A stretch of DNA of 64,000 nt from Rhizobium sp. TH135 (GCF_002855515.1 NZ_PKRP01000006.1:186001-250000); one strand, 5' to 3'; shown: positions 26,250 through 35,038, counted from the first letter of the stretch. The notes: generated by a model from the letters alone, not told the origin. Translations and numbers: made by a program.

Positions 26250-27110
26250 ATGGCCGACAGCATCGACCGTTTCATCACCGTGCCGGATGGCTTGACGCTG
26301 CATGTGCGCATTTACGGTGAAGCCAATCCGGGGATCCCGGTCGTCTGCCTGCCGGGGCTGACCCGCAACCTGCTCGACTTCGAGGATCTCGCCCGCATTC
26401 TGGCGGCAGCGCCTTATCACCGCAGGGTCGTCGCCATCTCGTCTCGTGGCCGCGGGCTCTCCGATCGGGACCCGCAGCCGGAGCGCTACACCATCCCGGT
26501 CGAAGCCGGCGATGTGATCAGCGTTCTCGACCAGTTGGGGATCGACAGTTCCGCCTTCATCGGCACCTCGCGCGGCGGGCTCATCCTGCATGTGCTGGCA
26601 ATGACGCATCTGGAGCGTATCGAAAGGCTGGTCCTGAATGACATCGGCCCGGTTCTGGAGTCTGAAGGCTTGAGACAGATCCAGGGTTATCTCGGCAGCC
26701 GGAGGGCGCCTGCGAGCTTAGCGGATGCGGCGGAAATCCAGCTGGCCACGCATGGAGCTGAGTTTCCTGCGCTTAGCGGCGAGGATTGGGCCGGCATGGC
26801 GCGGGCGCTTTATCGCGACGTGGACGGCAGGCTGGTGGCGGATTTCGATTCCGCGATTGCCGAGCAATTTCGCGCTGCGGATCTGAGCCAACCACTACCC
26901 GATCTCTGGGCCCAGTTCGGCCTCATGGTGGAAAAGCCTATGATGGTGGTGCGGGGAGAGTTTTCACGGCTCTTGTCGCGCGACACCGTCGCCGAAATGG
27001 TGCGGCGGCATGAGCAATGCGTTGGTATCGAGGCCAAGGGACAGGGCCACGCGCCATGGCTGCATCTGGGTGAGTTGGCGGCCGAGATCGGGGCGTTTCT
27101 GGAGCGCTGA
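26250..27110 (+). CDS. Alpha/beta hydrolase
   Basis: A protein of 286 residues with the alpha/beta-hydrolase fold: oxyanion region VVCLPGLTRN, nucleophile elbow GTSRGGL (Ser near residue 109), and the catalytic His in GQGHAPWLH near the C-terminus. The general pattern is that of esterase or lactonase-like hydrolases; no substrate can be assigned. It has its own start 87 bases after slt; RBS GAGGGAG. Confidence 0.88.
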   Translation: MADSIDRFITVPDGLTLHVRIYGEANPGIPVVCLPGLTRNLLDFEDLARILAAAPYHRRVVAISSRGRGLSDRDPQPERYTIPVEAGDVISVLDQLGIDSSAFIGTSRGGLILHVLAMTHLERIERLVLNDIGPVLESEGLRQIQGYLGSRRAPASLADAAEIQLATHGAEFPALSGEDWAGMARALYRDVDGRLVADFDSAIAEQFRAADLSQPLPDLWAQFGLMVEKPMMVVRGEFSRLLSRDTVAEMVRRHEQCVGIEAKGQGHAPWLHLGELAAEIGAFLER

Positions 27111-27184
27111 ACCGGTAAAGGTCTTCGAGACTTCGCCTTCCCTGTTTAAGTCAGCCGATGACTGACACATGGGGGCAAAAGAAA

Positions 27185-27205
27185 AGCCCGGCACAAGGCC
27201 GGGCT
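27185..27205 (-). terminator. Rho-independent terminator of porin 1
   Basis: Stem AGCCCGGC/GCCGGGCT with a loop of five bases, followed on the minus strand by TTTTCTTTTG. It lies 25 bases after the porin stop codon. Confidence 0.85.
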
Positions 27206-27230
27206 CCCCTTATCCGATCTGGAGATCGAA

Positions 27231-28259
27231 TTAGAACGAACGGGTCAGGCGAACGAAGCCGGTCCAAGCTTCATCTTCGCCGTCGGCGTCGAAGTAATCT
27301 ACGGTAGCCGCTGCCGTCAGGCCCGATGCCAGAGCGTATTCAGCAAGAAGGCCAGCGCCCCAAGCGTCGGTGCCGCCCTGGAACTCCCAGTAGTTAACTG
27401 AAGGCGTGATGGTGAGCTTTTCCGTTGCCTTGAATGCATATGCACCACCAACTGTCCACTCGATCGAGTCGGTTACAGCTGCAACCGGGAAGTCGACTTC
27501 GCCCACATACGTGTTGGCGCCCGACGAGTAAGCTGCGTACAATTCGAAGGTGCCTGGGCCAACTTCGGCAGATACCTTACCGGAGATTGCGCCTTCTTCA
27601 AAACCGAAGTCGTAGACGCCATATACGGAAAGAGTAGCGACGCCGAGGCTTGCAGAAGCCATTGCTTCGATACCGAGCTCTTCTTCGCCTGCGCCAGAGT
27701 TAGATGTCAGATCGTGCACGCCGAGACCGGCGGTGAATGCATCCGAAGAGTAGGTGTAGCTAATCAGGTTGAAACGAGCGTTGCCGGTAAAGGCGTCGTT
27801 TTCGCCAGCGATGCCGACGTCATCCCAGAAAGCGTAAGCGCGACCGACCTTGAAACCACCAACGGTGATGTATGCCTCGTCGAGGACAACACCAGCGCGC
27901 GTGGAAGCAGAGCCCTGCTCCGCCTGAATGCGGATGCGGGAACCGATGGTGCCAAGCTCAGAATCGTTCTTCGCGTCGAAAGAGACGCGAGCGCGAACGT
28001 CGGTCTGCCAGTTTTCGTCACGTGCACCGTAGGCGATTGCAGCGTCGTTACCGAAAGCTGCAGTTGCACGAACTTCGCCACCGATCTTGAGGCAGGTTTC
28101 GGTGCCGGGGATGTAGAAGTAACCGGTGCCGAAGGCGTCGCAAACGCGAACGTATTCCATGGGCTCGGGCTCAGCGGCGACGATTGCGTCAGCGGCCTGA
28201 GCGCCGGAAACTACAGCGAGAGCTGCAGCGGAGCCGAGAAGAAGGCTCTTGATGTTCAT
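27231..28259 (-). CDS. Outer-membrane porin (PF02530 type), copy 1
   Basis: A protein of 342 residues. It has a signal peptide (MNIKSLLLGSAAALAVVSGAQA), the rhizobial porin opening EYVRVCDAFGTGYFYIPGTETCLKIGG, a beta-barrel body (ITVGGFKVGRA, ISYTYSSDAFTAGLGV) and the outer-membrane C-terminal ending FVRLTRSF. It should form a trimeric diffusion channel. The first 203 bases around the start, including the ribosome-binding site, are identical to the start of porin 2, in inverted orientation. Strong SD GGAGG is present. Confidence 0.93.
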   Translation of the reverse strand: MNIKSLLLGSAAALAVVSGAQAADAIVAAEPEPMEYVRVCDAFGTGYFYIPGTETCLKIGGEVRATAAFGNDAAIAYGARDENWQTDVRARVSFDAKNDSELGTIGSRIRIQAEQGSASTRAGVVLDEAYITVGGFKVGRAYAFWDDVGIAGENDAFTGNARFNLISYTYSSDAFTAGLGVHDLTSNSGAGEEELGIEAMASASLGVATLSVYGVYDFGFEEGAISGKVSAEVGPGTFELYAAYSSGANTYVGEVDFPVAAVTDSIEWTVGGAYAFKATEKLTITPSVNYWEFQGGTDAWGAGLLAEYALASGLTAAATVDYFDADGEDEAWTGFVRLTRSF

Positions 28260-28276
28260 TATTGACCTCCAGTCAA
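28074..28276. repeat. 203-bp perfect inverted repeat, left arm
   Basis: Bases 28074-28276 are the exact reverse complement of 29166-29368. The repeat covers the ribosome-binding-site hairpin and the first 61 codons of both porins. The unique segment between the arms is 889 bases. Confidence 0.92.
28262..28276 (-). promoter_or_regulatory. Shine-Dalgarno hairpin of porin 1 leader
   Basis: TTGACTGGAGGTCAA: a five-base stem (TTGAC/GTCAA) in which the GGAGG ribosome-binding site is partly in the loop and partly paired, two bases before the ATG. The same sequence precedes porin 2. Confidence 0.5.
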
Positions 28277-28497
28277 TTATAGAGGTCGGCTCAGGCCTTT
28301 TTCGTTTTAAATGTTTAAATACAGAGCCTTAGGGCATGTCTCCCATTTTGAGCTCGGCCAAAACTTCGGCAAGCTGGCGTTGATCAGCGCAAATTGCGAG
28401 CTTGATCCCGCTCGTTTCCAGGCGGAATCCGAGCTCGCGAAGCAGCGCAAAAGTCCGCTACCGAGCGCTCATTCAATCATGTAGGGGAAATCAGGAA

Positions 28498-28588
28498 TGG
28501 CGGAGAGGAAGGGATTCGAACCCTCGATACGCTTTTGACGTATACTCCCTTAGCAGGGGAGCGCCTTCGACCACTCGGCCACCTCTCC
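28498..28588 (-). tRNA. tRNA-Ser (anticodon GCU)
   Basis: Reading leftward from 28588: acceptor stem GGAGAGG paired with CCTCTCC, D-arm GGCCGAGTGGTCGAAGGC, anticodon loop CTGCTAA in the stem CTCCC/GGGAG, a long variable arm typical of serine tRNAs, and the T-arm GGTTCGAATCC. The discriminator G is followed by an encoded CCA (28500-28498). It lies between the two divergent porins. Confidence 0.95.
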
Positions 28589-28889
28589 GGTGACGCCTGA
28601 TTATTTGCTTGAATCAGTGATTGCAAGGCCTTTTCTCCGCTCTCAACATTTTAGCTGAGGCCGCCTGGCCAAGCACCTGATCTCTAAGGAGGGCGAATCG
28701 CGCCGGACAACGACATGATTCTGTCACCTGGAGGACCTCATACGGTCGATTTCACCCGCTAAGGATGGGAAACACAGAATGTCGCGATACTACCGAAGCG
28801 CGACGGATGATGGTTTCCAGTGCAACTTTTTGCGGAATCCTGTGCCAAAATGGGAAGGGAGCGGCAAAAACGCAGGGTGGCGACAAAGC

Positions 28890-28932
28890 CAGAATCCCCT
28901 AGTAAGCGGCGGTTTTGTCTGGCTTTTCTTAA
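28890..28932 (+). terminator. Possible terminator or small-RNA 3' end (rightward)
   Basis: AAGCCAGA and TCTGGCTTTTCTT form a stem with a long loop and a T run, inside the 594-base gene-free stretch between tRNA-Ser and porin 2. It could end an unannotated small RNA or leader transcript. No other feature is seen in this stretch. Confidence 0.25.
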
Positions 28933-29165
28933 TGAAACCTAAATGAATAAGGGGGTGGGCCGGTGACTTTGTGGCGTTTGAGCAACAGGCCCGGCGGAAG
29001 GGTGGCCCCTTTTCCACCATTCCACTCTTTGGTGATTGCATGACCGACGGGGTTTTGTATTTTCAACCTCGGAAGCGAGGCGGTGGATCGTCCGTCTTCT
29101 GAAACCGACGGGGATGGGGCAGGGAATGCTGTCCTTCAGCCAAATAACCCAGACCCATACGAAAC

Positions 29166-29180
29166 TTGACTGGAGGTCAA
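29166..29180 (+). promoter_or_regulatory. Shine-Dalgarno hairpin of porin 2 leader
   Basis: Same TTGACTGGAGGTCAA element as before porin 1, two bases before the ATG at 29183. Confidence 0.5.
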
Positions 29181-29368
29181 TAATGAACATCAAGAGCCTT
29201 CTTCTCGGCTCCGCTGCAGCTCTCGCTGTAGTTTCCGGCGCTCAGGCCGCTGACGCAATCGTCGCCGCTGAGCCCGAGCCCATGGAATACGTTCGCGTTT
29301 GCGACGCCTTCGGCACCGGTTACTTCTACATCCCCGGCACCGAAACCTGCCTCAAGATCGGTGGCGAA
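29166..29368. repeat. 203-bp perfect inverted repeat, right arm
   Basis: Exact reverse complement of 28074-28276. Identity stops one base upstream of TTGACTGGAGG and after codon 62 of porin 2, so the two genes share leader and start but not promoter. Confidence 0.92.
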
Positions 29369-30199
29369 ATCCGTGCAACGGTTTACGCAAACGAAAGCGG
29401 CGTCAACGACGCCGATCTGGACGAAGACTACAACTCGGAAGTTCGCGCTCGCATCACCTTCGAAGCCAAGAACGACTCCGAACTCGGCACGATCGGTTCC
29501 TACATCCGCATTCAGGCAACGCAGGACGCTGACCTCGGTCGCGAAGGCGTCGCTCTCGATCAGGCTTACATCACTGTTGGTGGCTTCAAGGTCGGTCGCG
29601 CTCTGACCTGGGCTGACGACTGGGGTCTGGCTGGTGAATCGGATGCGTTCTTCAACAACGCCCGCTTCAACACCATCTCCTACACCTACACCTCGGACGC
29701 CTTCACGGCTGGCCTCGGCGTAGATGACCTGTCGGATGAGTACCTCGACGGTAACGAAGTTGGTCTGGAAGCAGTAATCTCCGGTTCGCTGGGTGCCGCA
29801 ACGGCAACCATGAATGGCGTTTACGACTTCGGCGACGAAGAAGGCGCAATTGCTGGTGTTCTGTCGGCTGACCTCGGCCCGGGCACGCTCGGCATCGCTG
29901 GTGCATGGGCTTCTGGCTACTCGACCGGCTACGACTTCGAAGCTGAGTGGACGATCGGTGCCGCTTACACCTTCAAGGCAACCGAGAAGCTCTCCATCAC
30001 CCCGCAGGTCATGTACTACGGCGACATTGCTGACGCAGACGCCGGCGTGTTCACCTCGACCGACGCATGGGCTGCTGACCTCTACGTTGAATACGCCCTG
30101 GCTGCTGGCCTGACCGCTTCTGCCGACGTTCGTTACGTCGACCTGGATGGTGGCGACAGCAATTGGGACGGCTTCGTTCGCCTGACCCGTTCGTTCTAA
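29183..30199 (+). CDS. Outer-membrane porin (PF02530 type), copy 2
   Basis: A protein of 338 residues with the same signal peptide and first 61 residues as porin 1, then a diverged barrel (ATVYANESGVNDADLDEDY ..., ITVGGFKVGRALTWADDW, FVRLTRSF end). The two proteins differ mostly in surface-loop-like, acidic stretches, so channel or antigenic properties may differ. The upstream in-frame extension to 29036 is not used; ATG 29183 follows GGAGG. A strong terminator follows. Confidence 0.93.
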   Translation: MNIKSLLLGSAAALAVVSGAQAADAIVAAEPEPMEYVRVCDAFGTGYFYIPGTETCLKIGGEIRATVYANESGVNDADLDEDYNSEVRARITFEAKNDSELGTIGSYIRIQATQDADLGREGVALDQAYITVGGFKVGRALTWADDWGLAGESDAFFNNARFNTISYTYTSDAFTAGLGVDDLSDEYLDGNEVGLEAVISGSLGAATATMNGVYDFGDEEGAIAGVLSADLGPGTLGIAGAWASGYSTGYDFEAEWTIGAAYTFKATEKLSITPQVMYYGDIADADAGVFTSTDAWAADLYVEYALAAGLTASADVRYVDLDGGDSNWDGFVRLTRSF

Positions 30200-30225
30200 T
30201 CCACACTGGATTAACGAAAAAGTTT

Positions 30226-30260
30226 GGGGTCCGGCTTGTCATGAGCCGGACCCCTTTCGG
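30226..30260 (+). terminator. Rho-independent terminator of porin 2
   Basis: Stem GGGGTCCGGCT/AGCCGGACCCC with a seven-base loop (30226-30254), followed by TTTCGG. The rest of 30261-30499 is AT-richer and holds a CGCCCGT-gggg-ACGGGCG hairpin near 30437 but no gene. Confidence 0.8.
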
Positions 30261-30499
30261 CCATTTGGGAGATGCTTTGTCTCTCACGCGAATTCAATGA
30301 TTTAGGCCTGCTGCGGGCACGCAGTTTCCAGAAGAAAGGATGTTCCATCGACAGCATGACGTGGGCTCGAGGCGAGCCGCTCCGGAAAGTTTGTGCCGTT
30401 CTGCACTATACTTTTTATAAGATATAACGATATGTACGCCCGTGGGGACGGGCGGTGAGCTCGTTCGCGTGCTCGCCAAAAGGGAAATTTGGGGGATAC

Positions 30500-31432
30500 A
30501 TGCAGGTGGAAATGCCGGCCGTGAAGGGTTTTGACGTCTTTGTAGGCGTGCCCGATTATTCGGTACATTATCAATACAGACAGGGTACGATCCTGCACGA
30601 GGTGCGCGAGACGAATTTGCGCGAACTGTTCGGCAAGTATGGCGACCTGTTATGGATGAATGGCAGCCACAAATATAACGTAACCAATTTTATCGGAGAG
30701 CTTCACGATCTCCTTGATTTTCCGAGCTTCTCGACTTTTTCCCAGGAGATGCTCGACCAATTGATCGGCAAATTGCGCAAACGCGGTAACAGCAATGCCA
30801 CCATCAACAGAAAGATGGCGGCCTTAAGCAAACTGCTGCGAAAGGCGTCCAAAATGGGAGACGTTCACAGTCTGCCGGAATTTAAGCGTCAGAAAGAGAA
30901 AGCGGGCCGTATTCGCTTCCTCGACAAGGATGAAGAGAACCTCCTGTTTTCGGAAATCCGGGCGCATTCGGAACTTTACTACCGGTTCTGCCTCTTCCTG
31001 GTCGATACCGGAGCCCGCCTGAGCGAAGGTCTCAACCTGCGTTGGGGCGACATACACAAGGATCGGGTGACCTTCTGGGTGACGAAATCGGGCCGCTCGC
31101 GTTCCGTTCCCCTCACCCATCGTGCCTTGGCTGCGATCGAAGCCTCGGACCGCCGTCATTCGGGGCCGTTTGCCGAGATCGACCAGCAGCGTTTCCGCGT
31201 CGCCTGGCACAATGCCAAGGATGCCGTCGGCTTTGCCGATGACAAGGATGTGGTGCCGCACGTTTTGCGCCACACTTGTGCATCGCGTCTCGTCCAGGGC
31301 GGCATCGATATCCGCCGTGTCCAGATGTGGCTCGGACACCAGACACTGACCATGACTATGCGCTACGCCCACCTGGCATCGCATGACCTCGACATGTGCG
31401 TTCCCATTCTGGAGCGCGCGGCCAACGGCTGA
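30500..31432 (+). CDS. Tyrosine recombinase / site-specific integrase
   Basis: A protein of 310 residues. An N-terminal SAM-like domain (about 70-140, NRKMAALSKLLRKA) and a catalytic domain with all key residues visible: Arg in TGARLSEGLNL, Lys near VTKSGRSRSVPL, HxxR in HVLRHTCASRL, His in LGHQTLTMT, and the nucleophile Tyr in MRYAHLASHD. It resembles XerC/D-like and phage-type recombinases. No phage or conjugation genes surround it, so it is an orphan; its recombination site is not known. ATG 30500 follows GGGGGAT. Confidence 0.88.
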   Translation: MQVEMPAVKGFDVFVGVPDYSVHYQYRQGTILHEVRETNLRELFGKYGDLLWMNGSHKYNVTNFIGELHDLLDFPSFSTFSQEMLDQLIGKLRKRGNSNATINRKMAALSKLLRKASKMGDVHSLPEFKRQKEKAGRIRFLDKDEENLLFSEIRAHSELYYRFCLFLVDTGARLSEGLNLRWGDIHKDRVTFWVTKSGRSRSVPLTHRALAAIEASDRRHSGPFAEIDQQRFRVAWHNAKDAVGFADDKDVVPHVLRHTCASRLVQGGIDIRRVQMWLGHQTLTMTMRYAHLASHDLDMCVPILERAANG

Positions 31433-31510
31433 AAGACCTTGAATAGCGAACAAGTGTGCCCAAGAGCTTGATATAACTGACCAGTTCGCGCCGTGCCGCA
31501 ACAGATTGAA

Positions 31511-31545
31511 GATGAAAAAGGCCGGCTTTACGCCGGCCGCTTTCG
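31511..31545. terminator. Bidirectional terminator
   Basis: Stem GGCCGGC/GCCGGCC at 31520-31538 with GAAAAA before it and CTTTCGTTT after it, between the recombinase and the convergent oxidoreductase. Confidence 0.75.
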
Positions 31546-31586
31546 TTTGATCCCGGTGTCGCAATCGCCGACTTGGTGCTTTTGCC

Positions 31587-32813
31587 TCAGGCAATCAGGG
31601 TTTTGAGATCTAGCGCAGGATCCGCAATCGTTGCGCGATCGACCGGCCGCCCCATGTCCAGGAGCTTCTTGCCCGTGACATAGGCTTTCGCATCGTTGAT
31701 CGCGTCGACGGCAATGAAGTCGCCGGCATGAAAATACCAGATCGACAGGCTGCCTTCCCGCGCGCCGGGTCTGACCACTGTCTCGTCATAGCCGAGATTG
31801 AAACCTGCGATCTGCAGTTTCACATCATACTGATCCGACCAGAACCACGGTTTTGGGCGATAAGGCTCCGAGCCGCCGGCCAGAACCGCGGCAACCGCCT
31901 CCGCCTGGTCAACAGCGTTCTGCACGGATTCGAGCCGAACCTGCTGTCCCTTCCAGTCCTGCACGGCGCAGTCGCCCATGGCAAAGATCGCCGGATCGCT
32001 TGTCCGGCCAGAGCTATCGACCACGATGCCGTTCTGCACTTCGAGCCCGGCATCGCCTGCCAGTCGGTCATTCGGCGTGACGCCGATCCCGACGATCACC
32101 ATATCTGCATCGATCACCCGGCCATCGGAGAGTTCGGCCGCCTTGACCCTGCCCTCGTCGCCAATCAGTCGTGTGAGGCCCGTCTTTTCGAAGATCTGGA
32201 CACCTTCTGCCGCGTGGATCGCGCGGATAGCGTCCGCAGTCTGAGGAGCGGCAACGCGTGCAAGGATACGATCCGCCATTTCGATCAGCGTCACGTCTAG
32301 ACCGAGTTTGCGCGCCACGGCGGCGGCTTCGAGCCCGATGTAACCGCCACCAATGATCAGCAAACGGTGGCCTGGTTTCAATTCGGTCGCAAGGCGATCG
32401 GCGTCAGCCTTGTCGCGGACCGTGAACACGCCCGCAAGATCGCCACCGATGGCGGAGGGCAAGCGACGCGGGGTAGCGCCGGTTGCCAAGGCGAGTGTCT
32501 CATAAGCGATTTCGCTGCCGTCGAAGAGCTTGACGCTCCTGCTCTCTCGGTCGATCGCCTCTACCGGCGTCGACAGACGGATCTCGACATCGTTTTCGGC
32601 ATACCAGGCTTCGGGCCGAAACAGCAGCCGGTCAAAGCTCATTTCGCCGAGCAGATACTTCTTGGACAGTGGCGGGCGCTGGTAGGGCAGAACCGGCTCG
32701 CTTCCGAGCACAGTGATCGGGCGTGAATCCTTCAGCATCCGCAGCTTTGCAGCCAGCGCGAAAGCCGCCTGCCCTGCCCCGACAATGACCAACCGTCCTG
32801 CCATCTTGTCCAT
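31587..32813 (-). CDS. FAD/NAD(P)-dependent ferredoxin reductase-type oxidoreductase
   Basis: A protein of 408 residues with two Rossmann motifs: FAD-binding VIVGAGQAAFALAA near the N-terminus and NAD(P)-binding LLIIGGGYIGLEAAAVARKLG near residue 150. The FAD-ribose loop VDSSGRTSDPAIFAMGDCA and the reductase C-terminal domain (ending with PKPWFWSDQYDVKLQIAG ...) are typical of rhodocoxin/putidaredoxin-reductase-like enzymes feeding P450s or dioxygenases. No ferredoxin or oxygenase lies nearby, so the partner is unknown. Start 32813 follows GGGAA; 32804 is also possible. Confidence 0.88.
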   Translation of the reverse strand: MDKMAGRLVIVGAGQAAFALAAKLRMLKDSRPITVLGSEPVLPYQRPPLSKKYLLGEMSFDRLLFRPEAWYAENDVEIRLSTPVEAIDRESRSVKLFDGSEIAYETLALATGATPRRLPSAIGGDLAGVFTVRDKADADRLATELKPGHRLLIIGGGYIGLEAAAVARKLGLDVTLIEMADRILARVAAPQTADAIRAIHAAEGVQIFEKTGLTRLIGDEGRVKAAELSDGRVIDADMVIVGIGVTPNDRLAGDAGLEVQNGIVVDSSGRTSDPAIFAMGDCAVQDWKGQQVRLESVQNAVDQAEAVAAVLAGGSEPYRPKPWFWSDQYDVKLQIAGFNLGYDETVVRPGAREGSLSIWYFHAGDFIAVDAINDAKAYVTGKKLLDMGRPVDRATIADPALDLKTLIA

Positions 32814-32839
32814 TTCCCAGACCAATCCTTCACACGAGA

Positions 32840-32865
32840 ATCGCTGCCGGGGAGCCGGCAGCGAT
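32840..32865. repeat. GC-rich palindrome without T run
   Basis: TCGCTGCCGG-gga-GCCGGCAGCGA, 28 bases upstream of the oxidoreductase start. It lacks a T run, so it is either a leader hairpin or a binding site. Confidence 0.4.
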
Positions 32866-32939
32866 CACTGGAAACAAGGCCTAGCTTTGTGGCGATTTGC
32901 GGTCAAGTTTCTGGGCGAGAGGGTCCCCCGCCCGCCAGC

Positions 32940-34256
32940 TTAACGGCGTGGATCAGCTGCGTTCGAGGTCACTGCCAGCGGCGGGTCGAAGCTTTCGGCG
33001 ATCGTTTTCCAGTCAACGAACTTGAAGTTCGTCTGCGGGGTCTGGCCGTCTAGGCCGTTGATGTCGCCGGCATAGCCGTCCTGGGTGACGAAGAGGCCGT
33101 TCTCGAAACCAGGCAGATCTGTCGAGATCACATCGGCTCCATCGCTTTCCTGCACCGCGTCGACACCGTCTCGGGCTGCGATCCGGAAGGAGCCTTCCAG
33201 CTTCAGGCTGTCGCCGATCGAGAACACCGCAAAGCTGTCGTCATAGGGCGCGTCGGCGACCACGGCATCGCCATGAGCCTGGCCCTGGCTGGAGGCGAGC
33301 AGATAGCGGACACCATTTTCGCCATAGTATATTGTCAGTCCCTCGACATCGCGCGCAATGACGCTTTCGCCAGCGTTGAAGCTGCTTTCGGTCGAGCCGC
33401 GCGTCTCGTACACCAGCTGCGGTGCCGCCTGCGCATTGCGGATGTCGATCTTCCAGATGCCGACATCCTCCTGGCCGGCATAGAGAATGCCAGTGGTCGC
33501 GTCGACCACGCTGCCTTCAAACTGCGGGCTCCAGTCCTTCAACGGCTCATCTTCCGCTTCCTGGAACAGGTCCTGACCCTTGTGGGTGCCCGGCACGAGA
33601 ACCGAACGTTCAAATTTGGCACCGACCTTCCCCTCGGGCAGGGCCTGCAGCGTAAACAGCCCCACCAGCGGCTGGTGCCTCTGTGTACCGGCGACCCAGG
33701 TCAGGCCGCTGTCGCGATCGGTCCAGGCGGCCAAACCATAAATAGTGTCCTGGTCATCAAGCGGATTGTCCTCGCTGCCGGCCTGGTCCTTTGTCGGACG
33801 CTTGGGGAAGGCGCGCGGTTCGGCGGGGTCGGTCACCTCGACCAGCGGCTCGGCGGCGGTCGCATCAATGCGCCAGACACGGATGACGTCGAGGCCGCGG
33901 TCGCTGCCGACGGCCAGATCCACCTTCTCGCCGTTTGCCAGCGTGAAGCCGTAGACGAGGTCGACATTGTTGATACGGCCATCTTCACGCGAGGGGCCGA
34001 GTGTCTGCACCAGTTCGCCGGTCAGGGCGTAAACCCGCATGCCGCCGTTCTTCACGGCGGTGATGACAAGGCTGCGTGCCGGAACGGTCGAGTTGGCATA
34101 AATAGCCGGATCGTCGGCATCGGCGTCCATGTCCGCCTCCGTCAGGATCGGTGTCTGCAGTGTCGGCTGAACGTCGTGGACCTTGTAGGCTTCGGCAGCA
34201 ACAGGGCCGGCAAGGCAGGTGCTGGCGGTAAGAAGAGCGATCAAAAGGGACTTCAT
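32940..34256 (-). CDS. Beta-propeller phytase (3-phytase)
   Basis: A secreted or periplasmic enzyme of 438 residues. A signal peptide (MKSLLIALLTASTCLAGPVAA) precedes a six-bladed propeller. Family motifs include DADDPAIYANSTVPARSLVITAVKNGGMRVYAL, GRINNVDLVYGF, DRGLDVIRVW, EGSVVDATTGILYAGQEDVGIWKI and EGLTIYYGENGVRYLLASSQG. These carry the calcium- and phosphate-binding acidic residues. It should release phosphate from phytate, a plant-derived phosphorus store that fits a soil or plant-associated lifestyle. The C-terminal VDWKTIAESF motif is intact. It stands alone with a 229-base promoter region. Confidence 0.93.
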   Translation of the reverse strand: MKSLLIALLTASTCLAGPVAAEAYKVHDVQPTLQTPILTEADMDADADDPAIYANSTVPARSLVITAVKNGGMRVYALTGELVQTLGPSREDGRINNVDLVYGFTLANGEKVDLAVGSDRGLDVIRVWRIDATAAEPLVEVTDPAEPRAFPKRPTKDQAGSEDNPLDDQDTIYGLAAWTDRDSGLTWVAGTQRHQPLVGLFTLQALPEGKVGAKFERSVLVPGTHKGQDLFQEAEDEPLKDWSPQFEGSVVDATTGILYAGQEDVGIWKIDIRNAQAAPQLVYETRGSTESSFNAGESVIARDVEGLTIYYGENGVRYLLASSQGQAHGDAVVADAPYDDSFAVFSIGDSLKLEGSFRIAARDGVDAVQESDGADVISTDLPGFENGLFVTQDGYAGDINGLDGQTPQTNFKFVDWKTIAESFDPPLAVTSNAADPRR

Positions 34257-34485
34257 GAAAATTTGCTTCTGGCACGGGCGACATTATCCCGTGCCGGGCC
34301 ATAGCTCCTTTACGCTACACTTTTTTGACAGCCGCAACGGAAATGGAACAATGGCCCGACAGAGGCAAGGCGCTGCCGTAACAGAGAAAATTGCGTGGTG
34401 ATGCGGATTTGAACCAGTCTCTCCACCATCCGGTAACGACCATAAGCTAACGTGGTGTTGAACATAGAAGTGGTAGGAGGGTGGC

Positions 34486-34839
34486 ATGCCCTTGCAGAGG
34501 ATACCGGACGCAAAATCGGACATCCCTCGGGATCAGATCTTCGAGAAATTCAAGATCGATCGCCCCGGCAAGATCGTGTTTGTCGGCCACCATCTGAGCG
34601 TCGCGAAGACACAGCGCTGCCTCATCCGGACCATTTCCCTTTATGGTGCAGAACTCGACGTCTCGCCGCATGTGATCGTTCCCGCCAACTTCTTCCTCGA
34701 AATTCTGGGGATCCACGACGACATCGGCTGCACGCTGATCCGTCGCGAAGCCGAGAAGCTGACGGTCGGCTTCAACATGCTGATCGATCCGGAATTCCTC
34801 CACCATGTGGTTCGGCTCTCGTTCGAGACCAGCCACTAA
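34486..34839 (+). CDS. PilZ-like protein, degenerate c-di-GMP motif
   Basis: A soluble protein of 117 residues. The fold resembles PilZ: KIVFVGHHLSVAKTQRCLIRTISLYGAELDV. However the RxxxR motif is missing, and the usual (D/N)xSxxG is TISLYG, so c-di-GMP binding is doubtful. Good RBS TAGGAGGGTGG. The second PilZ gene starts 199 bases later. It may act by protein contact. Confidence 0.65.
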   Translation: MPLQRIPDAKSDIPRDQIFEKFKIDRPGKIVFVGHHLSVAKTQRCLIRTISLYGAELDVSPHVIVPANFFLEILGIHDDIGCTLIRREAEKLTVGFNMLIDPEFLHHVVRLSFETSH

Positions 34840-35038
34840 ACCATCTCACGATGCGACCTCTTTGACCCGGTGGCGCAAACGCTTGCCGCATGCGCAGCGT
34901 GCCGAGAACCCGCGCAAATACGTCGTCCGCGCATTTAAAGCTGAATATCAGGCATACTTAAAACTTGATCGAACTTGTTGATGCTAATGCAAATAATCAT
35001 CTCCAAGGTGCAAGGCAGACGAGTTGGGAGAGCCGGAC

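Noticed and set aside
28402..28593. A 63-codon rightward frame
   Set aside because: It is the antisense of tRNA-Ser and shows the typical spurious RDSNPRY sequence such frames give.
30200..31432. A prophage or integrative element around the recombinase
   Set aside because: No other phage or transfer genes, and no direct repeat of the tRNA-Ser 3' end, was seen nearby; the recombinase reads as an orphan.
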